64,000 nt of DNA from Caldilineaceae bacterium. GTDB taxonomy: Bacteria > Chloroflexota > Anaerolineae > Caldilineales > Caldilineaceae. Under the pieces are notes generated by a model. That model saw only the letters and a list, made by a program, of their open reading frames with translations, had not been told where the DNA came from and did not search any database. Positions 18,161-26,208 of the stretch are shown here, piece by piece; the first letter of the stretch is position 1; the number at the start of each line of letters is the position of its first letter. The stretch lies in the NCBI GenBank assembly GCA_019637685.1, contig JAHBVF010000001.1, positions 124,001-188,000 of the forward strand, in the 5' to 3' direction. The position numbers were made by a program, and so were the translations under genes.

Positions 18161-18206
18161 AGTGAGGCAATAGCATCTATTTCCGCCAACAGGAGGCGAT
18201 TGTCCG

Positions 18207-18710
18207 ATGGACTCCCTGAAGCATTACCGCGAACTGATTCAGAAAATTCTTGCAAAGTATATGCAGACTCCATATGCCTACAGTGATATTCAATTCGAGA
18301 CAGTCTTTGATCGGGAGTCGGATCGATATCTGGTGATGATCTTGGGCCGGGAAAAAAATCGGCGGGTGCATGGCTGCCTACTCCATCTGGACATTATTGA
18401 TGGAAAAATCTGGATTCAACGCGACGGGACAGAAGAAGGCATAGCCAACGAATTGCTCACCGCGGGCGTTCCAAAAGAGCACATTGTGTTGGAATCCCGG
18501 TCCTTGGACCATCGAGAATTGACCAAATCGGCTGCCACGAAAGAGGCATATGAAACATATCTTTTGCCGGAAGACACGGGTGTCATAGATTCCCGCTGGG
18601 ATGATCTGTTCGCAGACCCTCGATCTGAAGACGTCTTTCGGGCTTTTGCCAAAGAGGCGCGGGAAGCGGAAGAAAGCGATCTTTGGAGCCTCGAAGATAG
18701 CGAATTGTGA
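18207..18710 (+). CDS. XisI-like protein fused to a C-terminal antitoxin-like segment
   Basis: Residues 1 to about 112 resemble XisI, the partner of XisH first described as controlling fdxN element excision in Anabaena: LKHYRELIQKILAKY, ETVFDRESDRYLVMILG, RRVHGCLLHLDIIDGKIWIQ, DGTEEGIANELLTAGVPKEH. Normal XisI proteins stop at about this point (110-115 residues). This one continues for about 55 residues with SRWDDLFADPRSEDVFRAFAKEAREAE, which looks like the C-terminal, toxin-binding part of small antitoxins found upstream of RelE/ParE-type toxins. The gene overlaps such a toxin by four bases (GTGA). No xisH lies upstream; the decayed IS sits there instead. The antitoxin role is inferred from position and pattern; the XisI part is a good match. 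Confidence 0.8.
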   Translation: MDSLKHYRELIQKILAKYMQTPYAYSDIQFETVFDRESDRYLVMILGREKNRRVHGCLLHLDIIDGKIWIQRDGTEEGIANELLTAGVPKEHIVLESRSLDHRELTKSAATKEAYETYLLPEDTGVIDSRWDDLFADPRSEDVFRAFAKEAREAEESDLWSLEDSEL

Positions 18711-18976
18711 GATCGAGAACCACTCTGAATTTTCGTCGAATGCTGGCTCGTCTGCCAGCCCATCTACGCCGACAAGCAGTGATTGCCTATCGGCAATTTC
18801 GTGACGATCCATTCCACCCCAGTTTACAATTCAAACGGGTTAGCCAGCGCGAACCGCTCTATTCAGCTCGCATTACCCAAGACTACCGGGCCGTCGGACT
18901 CTGGGAGAATGATGAAATCCGCTGGGTTTGGATCGGCTCTCACGCGGATTACGACGCACTTCTGCGGCGACGATAG
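18707..18976 (+). CDS. RelE/ParE-superfamily toxin of a type II toxin-antitoxin module
   Basis: An 89-residue basic protein with the RelE/ParE fold pattern: an N-terminal helical hairpin (FRRMLARLPAHLRRQAVIAYRQF), then PSLQFKRVSQREPLYSARITQDYRAVG and WVWIGSHADYDALL, typical of the small mRNA-interferase-like toxins annotated as RelE. Start is GTG 18707, overlapping the stop of the XisI-antitoxin gene (GTGA), the usual antitoxin-toxin coupling. A strong stem-loop follows nine bases after the stop. Whether it cleaves ribosome-bound mRNA or acts on gyrase as ParE does cannot be told by eye. Confidence 0.85.
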   Translation: MRSRTTLNFRRMLARLPAHLRRQAVIAYRQFRDDPFHPSLQFKRVSQREPLYSARITQDYRAVGLWENDEIRWVWIGSHADYDALLRRR

Positions 18977-18984
18977 CTTTACAG

Positions 18985-19020
18985 AAGCCCCACTTTGTTT
19001 GAAAAGTGGGGCTTTTTGTT
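18985..19020. terminator. Intrinsic terminator shared by the toxin and moeA genes
   Basis: A perfect 12-bp stem (AAGCCCCACTTT and its complement) with a six-base loop is followed on the plus strand by TTTGTTT. It lies directly after the toxin stop and ends at the stop of the leftward moeA gene, so it can end transcription from both sides. Confidence 0.85.
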
Positions 19021-20249
19021 TAATGCAAAAAGACCGTCACCCACACGCCTTCACGCACACCGTTGGCGTTGAGGTCGATCTTCACAGTGCCGTCGGCGTG
19101 GACGAGAGTGTAGATGAGGTTGGACTTGCCAAAGACGGGCACGGCCCACAGTTCGCCGTCCCGCTCCTCCACCCGCACCTGGACGTAATCCTCGCGCCCG
19201 GCTGTGGAGGCGATGTTGCGGGCCAGTTTCGCCTGGACCTGCTGCTTGGGCTGTTCGGTCGCGCCCAGCAGGGCACGAATTGCCGGCGAGACCATCAGAT
19301 CGAAAATCACCATTGCCGACACCGGATTACCGGGCAGCCCAAAAATGGGTTTGCCGCCGGCCACGGCCACAATTGTCGGTTTGCCAGGACGCACGCTCAG
19401 CCCGTGGGCCAGCACGCCGGGCGCGCCCAGCCCCGCGATGACACCCACGCTCAGGTCCCGATAGCTGACCGAACTGCCCGCGGAAAGGACCACAATATCG
19501 CATTCCAGGTGGGCCTGCTGCGCTACCGCCTCCAGCGCTGGCTGCTCGTCCGGCACAATTCCGTAGAGGATTGGCTGGCCCCCGGCGCGACGGGTCAGTC
19601 CGGCCAGTGTGTAGGAGTTGATGTCCCGCACCTGGCCCGGCACGACGGGCTGGTCCGGGGCCACTACTTCGTCGCCGGAGGAGATGATACCGACGCGCGG
19701 CGGCCGCGCGACAGTGACAGTTGTGATGCCCAGGGCCAGCAGTCCGCCGATGTCCTGGGGGCGCAGGCTGTGGCCCGCGGCCAAAATCGCGTCCCCCGTG
19801 CGGATGTCCTCCCCGATTTGGATGACATTTTCGCCCTCGGCCACGGGTCGCAGCACTTCGATGCTGGTTTTATCCACGATTTGGGTGTTCTCCACCATCA
19901 CCACCCCGTTGGCCCCGGCTGGAACCATCCCGCCGGTGTGGACCAGCGCGGCTTCACCCACGCCCAGTTGCAGATCACTGGTACGCCCCATCGCCACTTC
20001 GCCGATGATCGTCAGAAAGGCGGGCAGGCTGCTGGACGCGCCGTAGGTGTCCGCGGCGTTGACCGCGTAGCCATCGACGGTGGAGCGGGCAAATTCGGGC
20101 AGATCTTGCGGGGAGGCGAGGGGCGCGGCCAGCACCCGATCCAGCGCGTCTGTCGTGGAAATCTGCTCAGTGCGGATGTGAGGGGCAAAATGTTGGCGCA
20201 GCAGTTTCCAGGCGTCTGGCGGGGTGCGAACGGTGAAAAACTCTGGCAT
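19020..20249 (-). CDS. moeA: Molybdopterin molybdenumtransferase MoeA (unfused paralogue)
   Basis: A 409-residue MoeA of usual length, catalysing metal insertion into adenylylated molybdopterin. Motifs in order: FARSTVDGYAV (the DGYA catalytic region), LVHTGGMVPAGANGVVMVE, IISSGDEVV, LSAGSSVSYRDLS and FGLPGNPVSAMV. It differs clearly in sequence from the MoeA-PBP fusion at 14.3-16.3 kb, so the window holds two divergent MoeA proteins, as in organisms that separate molybdenum from tungsten insertion. It lies downstream of the leftward ABC exporter genes with a 180-base gap. I saw no Moco riboswitch upstream. Confidence 0.92.
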   Translation of the reverse strand: MPEFFTVRTPPDAWKLLRQHFAPHIRTEQISTTDALDRVLAAPLASPQDLPEFARSTVDGYAVNAADTYGASSSLPAFLTIIGEVAMGRTSDLQLGVGEAALVHTGGMVPAGANGVVMVENTQIVDKTSIEVLRPVAEGENVIQIGEDIRTGDAILAAGHSLRPQDIGGLLALGITTVTVARPPRVGIISSGDEVVAPDQPVVPGQVRDINSYTLAGLTRRAGGQPILYGIVPDEQPALEAVAQQAHLECDIVVLSAGSSVSYRDLSVGVIAGLGAPGVLAHGLSVRPGKPTIVAVAGGKPIFGLPGNPVSAMVIFDLMVSPAIRALLGATEQPKQQVQAKLARNIASTAGREDYVQVRVEERDGELWAVPVFGKSNLIYTLVHADGTVKIDLNANGVREGVWVTVFLH

Positions 20250-20429
20250 AGGTGGTTGGACCGGGACTGATGGGTCTATCGATTCAATGGATTTACGATA
20301 GCACAGCCACTGCGGGGCGTCAATAAAAGGGGAATACGAGAGGGCTGGACAGCAGAGAGAATTCTTGTCTTGCGCAAGGAGCAGCGCCGGCTGCGTGGCC
20401 GCGGTTTTCGGTGGAGCAGCCCGCCTCCG

Positions 20430-21227
20430 CTAGTCCGCTTCTGCGCTGATGAGAGGCATGCTGGCCGGGGGAGAATTGCCGCGCCGCTCATCCCGCTCCA
20501 CCTGTCCGTCTCGTACATGGACAATGCGGTCGCAGTAGTCTGCGGTCTCCGGGTCGTGGGTGACAAAGACGATCGTCATCCCTCGCTCCCGGTTGAGTTG
20601 GCGGAAAAGGTGCATAATTTCTTCGCTGGTTTTTGTGTCCAGATTTCCTGTGGGTTCGTCGGCCAGAATCAGTTTGGGGCGATTGATGAGGGCACGGGCG
20701 ATGGCCACCCGCTGCTGCTGGCCGCCGGAGAGTTCGTTGGGCTTGTGGTCCAATCGGTCTCCTAGCCCGACCAGCGCTAAGGACTCCGCGGCCCGCTGGC
20801 GGCGTTCCCGGCCAGAGATACCCGCATATACCAGCGGCAGCTCCACATTTGCCAGCGCACTGGTGCGGGCCAGCAGGTTGAAGCTCTGAAAGACAAAGCC
20901 GATCTTCAGGCTGCGGATGGCGGCCAGTTCGTTGTCGTCCAGTTTGCTTACATCGATACCGTCCAGTTTGTAGACGCCCGCGGTGGGCACATCCAGACAG
21001 CCCAGCATATTCATCAGCGTGGACTTTCCACTGCCGCTGGGACCCATAATTGAAAGCATCTCGCCGGGGAAAATCTCCAGGTCCAGCCCGCGCAGGGCGC
21101 GCACTTCCATATCCCCCATCTGGTAGACTTTGGTCAGCCCCCGGGCCTCGATAACCGGGCGTTCAATACCCGCGCCGTTGGGGATTTCGCTGTTTTCTTT
21201 TTTGCTGTTCCAGAATTGTTTGAACAT
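20430..21227 (-). CDS. ABC transporter ATP-binding protein, MacB/LolD type
   Basis: A 265-residue stand-alone ATPase of the MacB/LolD (FtsE-like) group that works with FtsX-type permeases as a mechanotransmitting exporter. Walker A is GPSGSGKST, the signature [15 protein letters not shown], Walker [13 protein letters not shown], and the switch region [14 protein letters not shown]. The sequence [19 protein letters not shown] is typical of the group. It has an extra N-terminal ~25 residues and a short Pro/Ser tail. The membrane-fusion gene lies upstream in the same direction, but no permease is adjacent; a MacB-like permease is found at 43.3 kb. They may form one exporter encoded at two loci. 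Confidence 0.9.
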   Translation of the reverse strand: MFKQFWNSKKENSEIPNGAGIERPVIEARGLTKVYQMGDMEVRALRGLDLEIFPGEMLSIMGPSGSGKSTLMNMLGCLDVPTAGVYKLDGIDVSKLDDNELAAIRSLKIGFVFQSFNLLARTSALANVELPLVYAGISGRERRQRAAESLALVGLGDRLDHKPNELSGGQQQRVAIARALINRPKLILADEPTGNLDTKTSEEIMHLFRQLNRERGMTIVFVTHDPETADYCDRIVHVRDGQVERDERRGNSPPASMPLISAEAD

Positions 21228-21408
21228 AGGGTTGTTGCCGGTGGAAAGTGGAAAGCATTCCTCCCCGGATTCAAATCCGGTCTATGGACTCGCCAAATTC
21301 GCTCTGCCCTGAAAATAGGCTTGTATACATGGATAGAAGGGAACACGGATTGATAAAAATCTGTCTTCCTTCCGATCCGTGTATACAATTTTCATCCTTC
21401 TAATTTCC
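21228..21408. other. Spacer between the ABC ATPase gene and the structured repeat
   Basis: This stretch is AT-richer than the flanking genes. It holds degenerate fragments such as CCCGGATTCAAATCCGG (around 21264, a small inverted repeat) and GATCCGTGTATACA, related in style to the ACGCAGAT/CGCGGAT repeats elsewhere in the window. No gene is visible. Together with the repeat at 21409-21569 it makes the 341-base gap inside the exporter gene pair. Confidence 0.4.
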
Positions 21409-21569
21409 GTGACTATTCAGGCCAGCGCCGGTTGAGCAGGCCACGGCAGTTTGTGGCCGTGTCGAAACTCAGCGGGTAGACCCGCAAACTGGTGTCGATA
21501 TGCCTGGAAACTGCCCCAGGCTACTCAACCGACGTTTGCTAACCGGCTGACTGACGGCTGAATAGTCAC
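21409..21569. repeat. 161-bp multi-branched inverted-repeat element
   Basis: The ends are perfect 12-bp inverted repeats GTGACTATTCAG (21409-21420) and CTGAATAGTCAC (21558-21569). Inside them GGTTGAG pairs with CTCAACC, and within that are three local hairpins: GCCACGG...GTGGC-like, GCGGGT/ACCCGC and CCTGG/CCAGG. An RNA would fold as a closed stem with a multi-branch interior, carrying the recurring unit AAACT in the loops. It lies exactly after the stop of the adaptor gene and upstream of the ABC ATPase gene. It may be a small mobile element or a structured RNA that processes or attenuates the transcript. Confidence 0.65.
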
Positions 21570-23044
21570 TAGTTTCCGCCGAACAATGCGCCGCGTAGCT
21601 GATCTTCGCTGCTGGCACGGATCAGCGCGATGGAATCGCCATCGCTAAGACCGGCCATAATCTGGGTGAAACGGTCATTGCGCAGCCCCATTTCGATCTC
21701 TTGCAGGGTGGGCGTTCCACCCACCAGCTTTTGCACAAAAGCCCGGCCCGATTCCCTGTCCAGTTGAATGTAGCGGTTGGGGGCAAGCAGCACATTGTCC
21801 ACCTCGGCAGTGGTGATGATGGCTGTGGCACTCATCCCCGCGCGCAGGGGCGCGTCGGTGGGGGCGGGAATGATCTCCACTTCATAGGCCACAACCCCGC
21901 CCACATCCCGCGCCGTGGGCGAAACACTGGTCACACTGCCGGTAATCGCTGCGTCGGGCAAAGCATCCAGACTCAGACGCACTGTCTGCCCTACCTGCAC
22001 CTGGCGCACGTCAATTTCATCCACCAGCACGGACATGTGGAAACTGTTCAGATCGGTGAGCACCAGCGCGGGCAGGGCAGAGGAGCCGTAGAGTTCACCC
22101 TGGCGCAGATTCACCTGGCTGATAATACCGCTGATGGGCGCAATCAGTTGTGCGTTGTTGAGGGTGTTTTCGGCCTGCTTGCGGCTGAGTTCGGCTTGGC
22201 GCACCTGGGCACGGGCGATCTCCAGGTCCTCGGCGTCTGGCCCTTCCAGCAGCCGTTCCAGGCTATTTTGGGCGGTGAGAAGATTGCTGCGGGCCTGGCG
22301 CACGCTCAGCTCTGCCTGGGCGATTTGGGCCAGAGCAGAGGCGATCTGCGCCTCGTTTGCGCCTTCCTGGGTGACGGCATATTGAGATTGGGCGACTTCG
22401 TAGGCAATCGTCGCCTGCTCTAACTGGGCAGCCTGGGGTAGCGCGCCTACATTGGGCAAATTTTTCACCTGATCGTAGGCTTGCTGGGCCTGGCGCACAT
22501 TGGCCTCGGCCTGACGAATCTGGGATTCCTGCACGGTCCGCGCCGCGGCGGACGAGCCGGCCAGCAGTTGGCGGTAGGAGGCCTGGGCGCTGGCCAGGGC
22601 TGCTTCTCCGCTGGCGACACTGGCCTGGGCCACTGTTACCGCGGCCTGGGCCGCGGCGATGTCATTGTCAGACGGCGGGTTTTCCATCTTCGCCAACTGT
22701 GCCCGGCTGATCTGCAGGGCCACATCCGACTGTTCCAGGGCCAGGTTGGCGTCGGTCACGTCCAGTTGGGCCAACAGTTGACCCGCTTCCACGGCCTGGC
22801 CCACAGTCACCAGCACCTGATCGACCCGGCCCGCGCCCCGGAAGGAGAGGGAAATCTGGGCCTCCGGGTCGATGCTGCCTGTGGCGCTGACAGTGCTGCT
22901 GATCGAGCCGCGTTCGATGGGTGTGGTCTCGAAAGCGGGGATAGCGGCAGCCGCGGCCTGGGCGGCCTGATAGCGTTGATAGGCGAACCAGCCCGCCGCG
23001 CCCAACAGGCCCAGAACAATGAGGGTGACAAGAAACCGTCGCAT
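21569..23044 (-). CDS. Membrane-fusion (periplasmic adaptor) protein, MacA/HlyD type
   Basis: A 491-residue adaptor that links an inner-membrane ABC exporter to the outside. It has one N-terminal membrane segment (FLVTLIVLGLLGAAGWFAY) followed by the lipoyl/barrel-sandwich half (GSISSTVSATGSIDPE; VTVGQAVEAGQLLAQLD). A very long Ala/Gln-rich coiled-coil hairpin (about 95-290) comes next, then the second lipoyl half (NAQLIAPISGIISQVN) and beta-barrel domains (VGQTVRLSLDALPD; LRAGMSATAIITTAEVDNVLLAPN). The coiled coil is longer than in E. coli MacA. The ABC ATPase gene follows in the same direction. Substrate unknown; peptides, lipids or drugs are all possible. Confidence 0.9.
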   Translation of the reverse strand: MRRFLVTLIVLGLLGAAGWFAYQRYQAAQAAAAAIPAFETTPIERGSISSTVSATGSIDPEAQISLSFRGAGRVDQVLVTVGQAVEAGQLLAQLDVTDANLALEQSDVALQISRAQLAKMENPPSDNDIAAAQAAVTVAQASVASGEAALASAQASYRQLLAGSSAAARTVQESQIRQAEANVRQAQQAYDQVKNLPNVGALPQAAQLEQATIAYEVAQSQYAVTQEGANEAQIASALAQIAQAELSVRQARSNLLTAQNSLERLLEGPDAEDLEIARAQVRQAELSRKQAENTLNNAQLIAPISGIISQVNLRQGELYGSSALPALVLTDLNSFHMSVLVDEIDVRQVQVGQTVRLSLDALPDAAITGSVTSVSPTARDVGGVVAYEVEIIPAPTDAPLRAGMSATAIITTAEVDNVLLAPNRYIQLDRESGRAFVQKLVGGTPTLQEIEMGLRNDRFTQIMAGLSDGDSIALIRASSEDQLRGALFGGN

Positions 23045-23113
23045 AACAATTGCTCACAAAATAGGGGGCGCAGATTGCGCAAAGATCGGCAGATCGCGGT
23101 CTGCCTGTATGCA

Positions 23114-24238
23114 CTACGCGGGCAGCGCGCTGGAACTGCGCGTCCAGTCTACCCGTTTGGACGCAGATTGACTGTAATCCTCCGTGGATTGGCATTCGTC
23201 GGATGTCTCTTCCTCTGTATCTGCAGGCGCGGAATCGAGAGTGGAACCGAGAGTAAAATCCCCCAGCCGTTCGACGACTGCGTCCAGCAGTTGGTGGAAA
23301 CTCTCCACCGACTGAACCGTCACCAGCCCCAAATGTAGATCCTTTATTCCCGCGTAGCCTTTCAGGTAGCGAGCGATGTGTTTGCGCACAAGAATCAGGG
23401 CCAGCTCTTCCCCATAAAAATCCCGCATCAGCGTAAAGTGGCGGCGAATAAAGAGCGCCTTTTCGGCAAAGCTGACTTCGTGACGATCCCGATGCTGGAA
23501 AATCCACGGGTGGCCGATGGCCCCGCGCCCGATCATCACAGCCGCACAGCCGGTCTGGGCTTTGATCGCTTTGATATCCGCTACGGTTGCCACATCTCCA
23601 TTGCCGATGACCGGCACGTCCGCCACCGCCACCAGATCCGCGATGGCATCCCAGTTGGCTTCTCCGCCATAGTTTTGCGATTTGGTGCGCCCGTGGACAG
23701 CCACCAGACTGGCCCCGTTTTCAGTCATGGCCCGCACCACATCCCGATAGTTGAGGGAATCCTCATCCCAGCCCAGGCGGATTTTTCCCGTGACAGGCAC
23801 GGAAACCGCACGGGTCAACGCGGCGAAGATGCGCCCGATCTTGGCCGGTTCCCGCAGCAGGCCCGCGCCCGCGCCCCGTCCGCTCACTTTGCGCACAGAG
23901 CAGCCCATATTAATGTCGATGATGGACGGCCCCAGAGGTTCGATGCGCTGGGCGGCTTCCAGCAGTATTTCCACGCTGTTGCCGAAAATTTGGAAGACAA
24001 TCGGCTGCTCGTGGGGGGCATAGCCCAGAATACGCAGGGTGCGCTCGTTGATCTCCTTGCCCTGCACAATCGCATCGGCAGAAGCAAATTCAGTGTAGCT
24101 CATGGCCGAGCCGTAGTCGTAGCAGAGGGAGCGGTAGGGGAGATCGCTGAAGCCCGCCATGGGCGACAGAATCACATCGCCGTAGACGGGTACGTCCCGC
24201 ACCCAAAAGGTGGGTTGTGTTGTGCTGCTGTGAGGCAT
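23114..24238 (-). CDS. dus: tRNA-dihydrouridine synthase
   Basis: An FMN-dependent enzyme that reduces uridine to dihydrouridine in tRNA. TIM-barrel motifs appear in order: LSPMAGFSDLPYRSLC (FMN phosphate region), IDINMGCSVRKVSGRGAGAGLL (with the catalytic-loop Cys in NMGCS), VTGKIRLGWD, AVHGRTKSQNYGGEANW, VIGNGDV and MIGRGAIGHPWIF. The C-terminal helical domain that binds tRNA follows, and after it an acidic/Ser-rich tail of about 40 residues that is not usual. Start set at ATG 24238 (MPHSS); an upstream ATG at 24253 would add five residues. It belongs to the DusB-like group by overall pattern. Confidence 0.92.
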   Translation of the reverse strand: MPHSSTTQPTFWVRDVPVYGDVILSPMAGFSDLPYRSLCYDYGSAMSYTEFASADAIVQGKEINERTLRILGYAPHEQPIVFQIFGNSVEILLEAAQRIEPLGPSIIDINMGCSVRKVSGRGAGAGLLREPAKIGRIFAALTRAVSVPVTGKIRLGWDEDSLNYRDVVRAMTENGASLVAVHGRTKSQNYGGEANWDAIADLVAVADVPVIGNGDVATVADIKAIKAQTGCAAVMIGRGAIGHPWIFQHRDRHEVSFAEKALFIRRHFTLMRDFYGEELALILVRKHIARYLKGYAGIKDLHLGLVTVQSVESFHQLLDAVVERLGDFTLGSTLDSAPADTEEETSDECQSTEDYSQSASKRVDWTRSSSALPA

Positions 24239-24332
24239 TGTCACTCTGTCCAACTTGGCAAACTGTCCATTTCAGTGCGGAGAAGCAGAGGGCCGACGCG
24301 GCTCTTTATCTCTTGTCTCTTTGCGATCACAA

Positions 24333-24803
24333 TCATTCTATCACCATCAGCGCCACATTCGCTTTGAACAGCCGGGAGAAGAACTGGGCCATCCGCCATT
24401 TGTGTTGCAGCGGGCCAGGAATTTCATACTCCTGCTTCAAACGGCGAAAGCCAAAGCGCAGGTAGTAGGCCACATTGTGGCCGCCACAAAAGAGATAGAC
24501 CGGGCGGGGGAATTCGTCCAAAAAGTGGGCCAGCAGTTTTCCGCCAATGCCCTGGCCCCGGCTTTCGGCCTCCACCACCAGACTGCCAAACTCCCGCACG
24601 CCCTGGCCCCAATCCTTCATCTGGGCAAAGCCGAGTATCGCGCCATTTGCGTCCTCGGCCACAACGAATTTTCGCCAGTCCAGCTTTGTGGGGTCCAATT
24701 TCTCGCGCAGGATACGGCGGACGATCAGCCAGCGTTCCTCCCGGCTGGCAGGGCGCAGGCATAAAGAGCGTCTCTGCTCGGTTTCTGATGAAAGAGTTGT
24801 CAT
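24333..24803 (-). CDS. GNAT-family N-acetyltransferase
   Basis: A 156-residue acetyltransferase with the GNAT fold: a substrate-side N-terminus (LRPASREERWLIVRRILREKLDP), the beta4 strand (FGSLVVEAESRGQGIGGKLLAHFL) holding the acetyl-CoA pyrophosphate-binding R/Q-x-x-G-x-G/A loop as RGQGIG, and a C-terminal YYLRFGFRRL strand typical of the family. The substrate cannot be predicted. Start ATG 24803. It stands alone between dus and a repeat-rich spacer. Confidence 0.85.
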   Translation of the reverse strand: MTTLSSETEQRRSLCLRPASREERWLIVRRILREKLDPTKLDWRKFVVAEDANGAILGFAQMKDWGQGVREFGSLVVEAESRGQGIGGKLLAHFLDEFPRPVYLFCGGHNVAYYLRFGFRRLKQEYEIPGPLQHKWRMAQFFSRLFKANVALMVIE

Positions 24804-25250
24804 TGAGTCTGCTTTGCCTACGAAAATTCACAACTGAACACCCGAACGCAGATGACGCGGATTGCGTTGATTTTCTGTGCTGGTCAACGGGATAGTGAAA
24901 TGGCTACTTAACGCAAAGGTGCAAAGAGGCAAAGGCACAGAGAGAAAAGCGATTTCTTTGCCTCTCTGCTCCTTTGCCTCTCTGCGTTGAAAATTCTACC
25001 ATTTTCTTGACTATTACAATTTCGCCGATTTTCGCAGATTCTGTAGCGATCAGGCTGATAGTGAAAGAAGCTGGACGCTGATTCACGCGGATGAACGCAG
25101 ATTTTTTCCCTGGATCAGTGTCTATCTGTGTGAATCAGCGTCCCATTTTTTGTTCCATCAGCAGCCTGTTCAGCACAGATTTTCACAGATCCCTATCCGC
25201 TTCGATCCACCCAATCCGCGTCATCTGCGTTCTATTCTTCAACACCAACC
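24804..25250. repeat. Intergenic cluster of nested inverted repeats (ACGCAGAT/CGCGGAT family)
   Basis: A 20-bp perfect inverted pair, AACGCAGATGACGCGGATTG at 24845-24864 and its complement at 25212-25231, bounds about 390 bases. Inside are a 14-bp perfect pair GGACGCTGATTCAC (25073-25086) with its complement (25130-25143), and an imperfect pair of GAGGCAAAG/CTTTGCCTC-containing arms (about 24910-24990). The unit GATAGTGAAA occurs twice (near 24891 and 25057). No coding sequence is seen. A related ACGCAGATTTACGCAGA stretch occurs at 36.5 kb. Confidence 0.75.
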
Positions 25251-26147
25251 CTACTGTTCCGCGCCGACAGTCACGCCGCTCAGATTTTCCAGGGCTTTGA
25301 TCAGCGCGTGGTTGCCCTCTCCGCCCAACCCCATCTGCTGCAATGTGCGGTAGAGGTTGAAGATCAGGCCGGTTGCCATCACCGGCACGCCCAGATCGTC
25401 GGCCTCTTTCAGAATCAGGCGTACATCCTTCTGCTGCAAATCGATGGTAAAGCCAGGCCGCCAGTCTCGAACCATAATCTGGGGTCCCCGGTTGGCCAGC
25501 ATCCAACTGCCCGCCGCGCCGCCGGTGACAGCGTTCAGACACTTCTCCAAATCCACACCGCCCGCCTGGGCAAAAACCATTGCCTCACTCATCGCCAGGC
25601 AGTTGCCCACCACCAAAATTTGGTTGACCAGCTTTACTGTCTGGCCTGCGCCCTGGTCACCCACGTGGGTGATGGTCTTGCCCATCGCCTGAAAGGCTGG
25701 CATGGCCCGCTCCACATCGGCCTCTGCGCCGCCGATCATAATACTCAGTGTGCCCTTGGCCGCGCCTTCGCTGCCGCCGCTGATGGGCGCGTCCAACATC
25801 TGCACGCCTTTGGCATTGAGCTGTCTGGCGATCTCAATCGTGGCCTGGGGGCTGATGGTGCTCATATCGATGACCAGACTGCCGGATTTGGCCCCGTGGA
25901 TGATGCCATCTTCGCCCAGAACCACCTGCTGCACATCCGGCGTGTCGCTGACACAGGTGATGGTGATGTCGCTGTTGGCAGCCACATCCGCGGGGCTGCT
26001 GCCGACGACCGCGCCGTCCTTTGCCAGTTCTTCCGACCGACTGGCTGTGCGGTTCCACACACGCACACCAAAGCCATTCTTCAACAGATTGCGGACCATT
26101 CCCCGGCCCATAATGCCCAGGCCAACAAATCCGATGCGCTCACTCAT
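25251..26147 (-). CDS. NAD(P)-dependent 3-hydroxyisobutyrate/tartronate semialdehyde dehydrogenase family protein
   Basis: A 298-residue beta-hydroxyacid dehydrogenase that oxidises or reduces a short 3-hydroxy acid such as 3-hydroxyisobutyrate, tartronate semialdehyde or succinate semialdehyde. The Rossmann motif is GFVGLGIMGRGM at residues 6-17; the substrate loop reads DAPISGGSEGAAKGTL and the catalytic Lys lies in GAGQTVKLVNQ. WRPGFTIDLQQKDVRLI in the C-terminal helical domain is also typical. The ATG at 26147 is the first Met of the canonical MSERIGFVG start. The wide family prevents a substrate call. Sugar-acid degradation would fit the enolases and lactonase elsewhere in the window, but they are not adjacent. 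Confidence 0.88.
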   Translation of the reverse strand: MSERIGFVGLGIMGRGMVRNLLKNGFGVRVWNRTASRSEELAKDGAVVGSSPADVAANSDITITCVSDTPDVQQVVLGEDGIIHGAKSGSLVIDMSTISPQATIEIARQLNAKGVQMLDAPISGGSEGAAKGTLSIMIGGAEADVERAMPAFQAMGKTITHVGDQGAGQTVKLVNQILVVGNCLAMSEAMVFAQAGGVDLEKCLNAVTGGAAGSWMLANRGPQIMVRDWRPGFTIDLQQKDVRLILKEADDLGVPVMATGLIFNLYRTLQQMGLGGEGNHALIKALENLSGVTVGAEQ

Positions 26148-26208
26148 TGTACTTTCTCCTTGATTTCAGTGGATGGGGGACAATTGCTCAGCCCCTATAG
26201 GATAACAA

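Noticed and set aside
24804-25250. CRISPR array, because of recurring ACGCAGAT-like units
   Set aside because: The units are not evenly spaced, vary in length and orientation, and no cas gene is near.
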